6,175 nt of DNA from Acidobacteriota bacterium (lineage in GTDB: Bacteria; Acidobacteriota; Vicinamibacteria; Vicinamibacterales; UBA8438), in NCBI GenBank assembly GCA_011523485.1, contig WTGR01000859.1, forward strand, positions 1 through 6,175. The letters are read 5' to 3'. The position numbers were made by a program, and so were the translations under genes. Position 1 is the stretch's first letter, and every line of letters begins with the position of its first letter. Shown here piece by piece: positions 5,743-6,175 of the stretch. Under the pieces are notes generated by a model. The model saw nothing but the letters and a program-made list of their open reading frames with translations, did not search any database and was not told the DNA's origin.

Positions 5743-5765
5743 TCGCGCGAACGAACCAACGGTTG

Positions 5766-6175
5766 ATGAGCGCCGCGACGACAATGCCCTTCATACCCAA
5801 GGACGAGCGGCCGTCGCTTGCCCTCATCGCCGGGCTCGAGGACGAGCAGGCGGCGGAGCTCTCCGGCGCCCTGAGCGCCGCCTCGGATGAACTCGGCGGT
5901 GACGAGCTCGTTCAGCAGGTGGTCAACGGAACGCCATCCATCGACGCCGACGATGTCAAGAAGATTCTGGAGGCGGTTCGTCAGATCGCCAGCGCCAAGG
6001 AGGTCTTGGAGATCCAGCAGGACGTCTTCCTGAGCGATATCGCAACAGAGATGGGTGATATCGAAGAGCATGAACTCCGACTCGACGAGACAAGACAACG
6101 CCGGCTGCGGGAGCGTCTTGCTGCGCTGACTGAATCTCCGGCAGTGGAGATTCATGCGAAGGCCCGGTCCCTGCG
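5766..6175 (+). CDS. Hypothetical charged helical protein (3' end outside window)
   Basis: The frame is open for 136 codons from ATG 5766 to the window edge. I do not recognise the family. The product is rich in Glu, Asp, Ala, Leu and Arg with no signal peptide or membrane segment, and most of it looks helical. Examples are LEDEQAAELSGALSAASDEL (24-43), DADDVKKILEAVRQI (59-73) and a strongly charged stretch EEHELRLDETRQRRLRERL (99-117) that may form a coiled coil. Third codon positions are clearly G/C-rich on this strand, so the long open frame on the opposite strand is a shadow. A second ATG at 5784 (MPFIPKDERP) is an alternative start. Neither has a clear Shine-Dalgarno sequence, but both lie just downstream of the strong promoter. 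Hypothetical proteins of similar style occur beside small accessory genes in many bacteria, but I cannot name one. Confidence 0.7.
   Translation, partial: MSAATTMPFIPKDERPSLALIAGLEDEQAAELSGALSAASDELGGDELVQQVVNGTPSIDADDVKKILEAVRQIASAKEVLEIQQDVFLSDIATEMGDIEEHELRLDETRQRRLRERLAALTESPAVEIHAKARSL

Noticed and set aside
2921..5744. The 10-base word AATATCATTC occurs in both the mod intergenic region (2921-2930) and the last gene's promoter (5735-5744).
   Set aside because: One shared 10-mer in 6 kb is expected by chance, and it occupies different positions relative to the two promoters.
5739..6155. A 138-codon minus-strand open frame opposite the last gene.
   Set aside because: Third-position G/C bias and the promoter favour the plus-strand gene; this is its shadow.

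Overview
This is a GC-rich window with strong G/C preference at third codon positions, frequent GTG starts and tightly overlapping genes. That fits a high-GC bacterium such as an uncultured Acidobacteriota or Proteobacteria-like lineage. The genus cannot be told from the sequence, and the phylum is only a guess from gene style. There is no RNA gene, insertion sequence, CRISPR array or phage gene in view.

Layout: (1) Bases 1-83 probably hold the last 26 codons of an upstream gene. (2) A small ribbon-helix-helix antitoxin-like gene (268-513, +) stands alone with no toxin beside it. (3) Facing it on the minus strand is a compact molybdate ABC transporter operon read modA-modB-modC (2819 down to 533), with 4-base GTGA stop/start overlaps at both junctions. 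(4) Diverging from modA is a small HTH-TOBE regulator (2974-3411, +), a natural candidate molybdate-responsive regulator of the operon. The 154-bp region between the two starts carries back-to-back promoter-like elements that share their -35 bases. (5) Directly behind the regulator is the C-terminal half of a PIN-domain toxin (3412-3684) whose N-terminal half is gone. (6) A hypothetical soluble protein (3792-4223) follows. Coding signal continues past its stop in a different frame to 4299, which suggests a frameshift or an overlapping tail. (7) A complete exported PQQ-dependent sugar dehydrogenase (4319-5659) follows. (8) A hypothetical charged helical protein starts at 5766 behind a good sigma70-type promoter and runs off the window.

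How the genes work together: the secure functional unit is molybdate uptake. ModA captures molybdate outside the membrane, ModB forms the channel, ModC hydrolyses ATP, and the HTH-TOBE protein is inferred to sense molybdate and control the divergent operon. ModC lacks the usual C-terminal TOBE/Mop domain, and the only such domain in the window is in the regulator. The sugar dehydrogenase uses PQQ rather than molybdenum, so no link to the mod genes is implied. An orphan antitoxin and a decayed PIN toxin within 3 kb of each other suggest repeated gain and loss of toxin-antitoxin modules. I see no convincing new multi-gene system. The best leads are the frame problem near 4216, the shared-control region at 2912-2974, and the two unrecognised genes.
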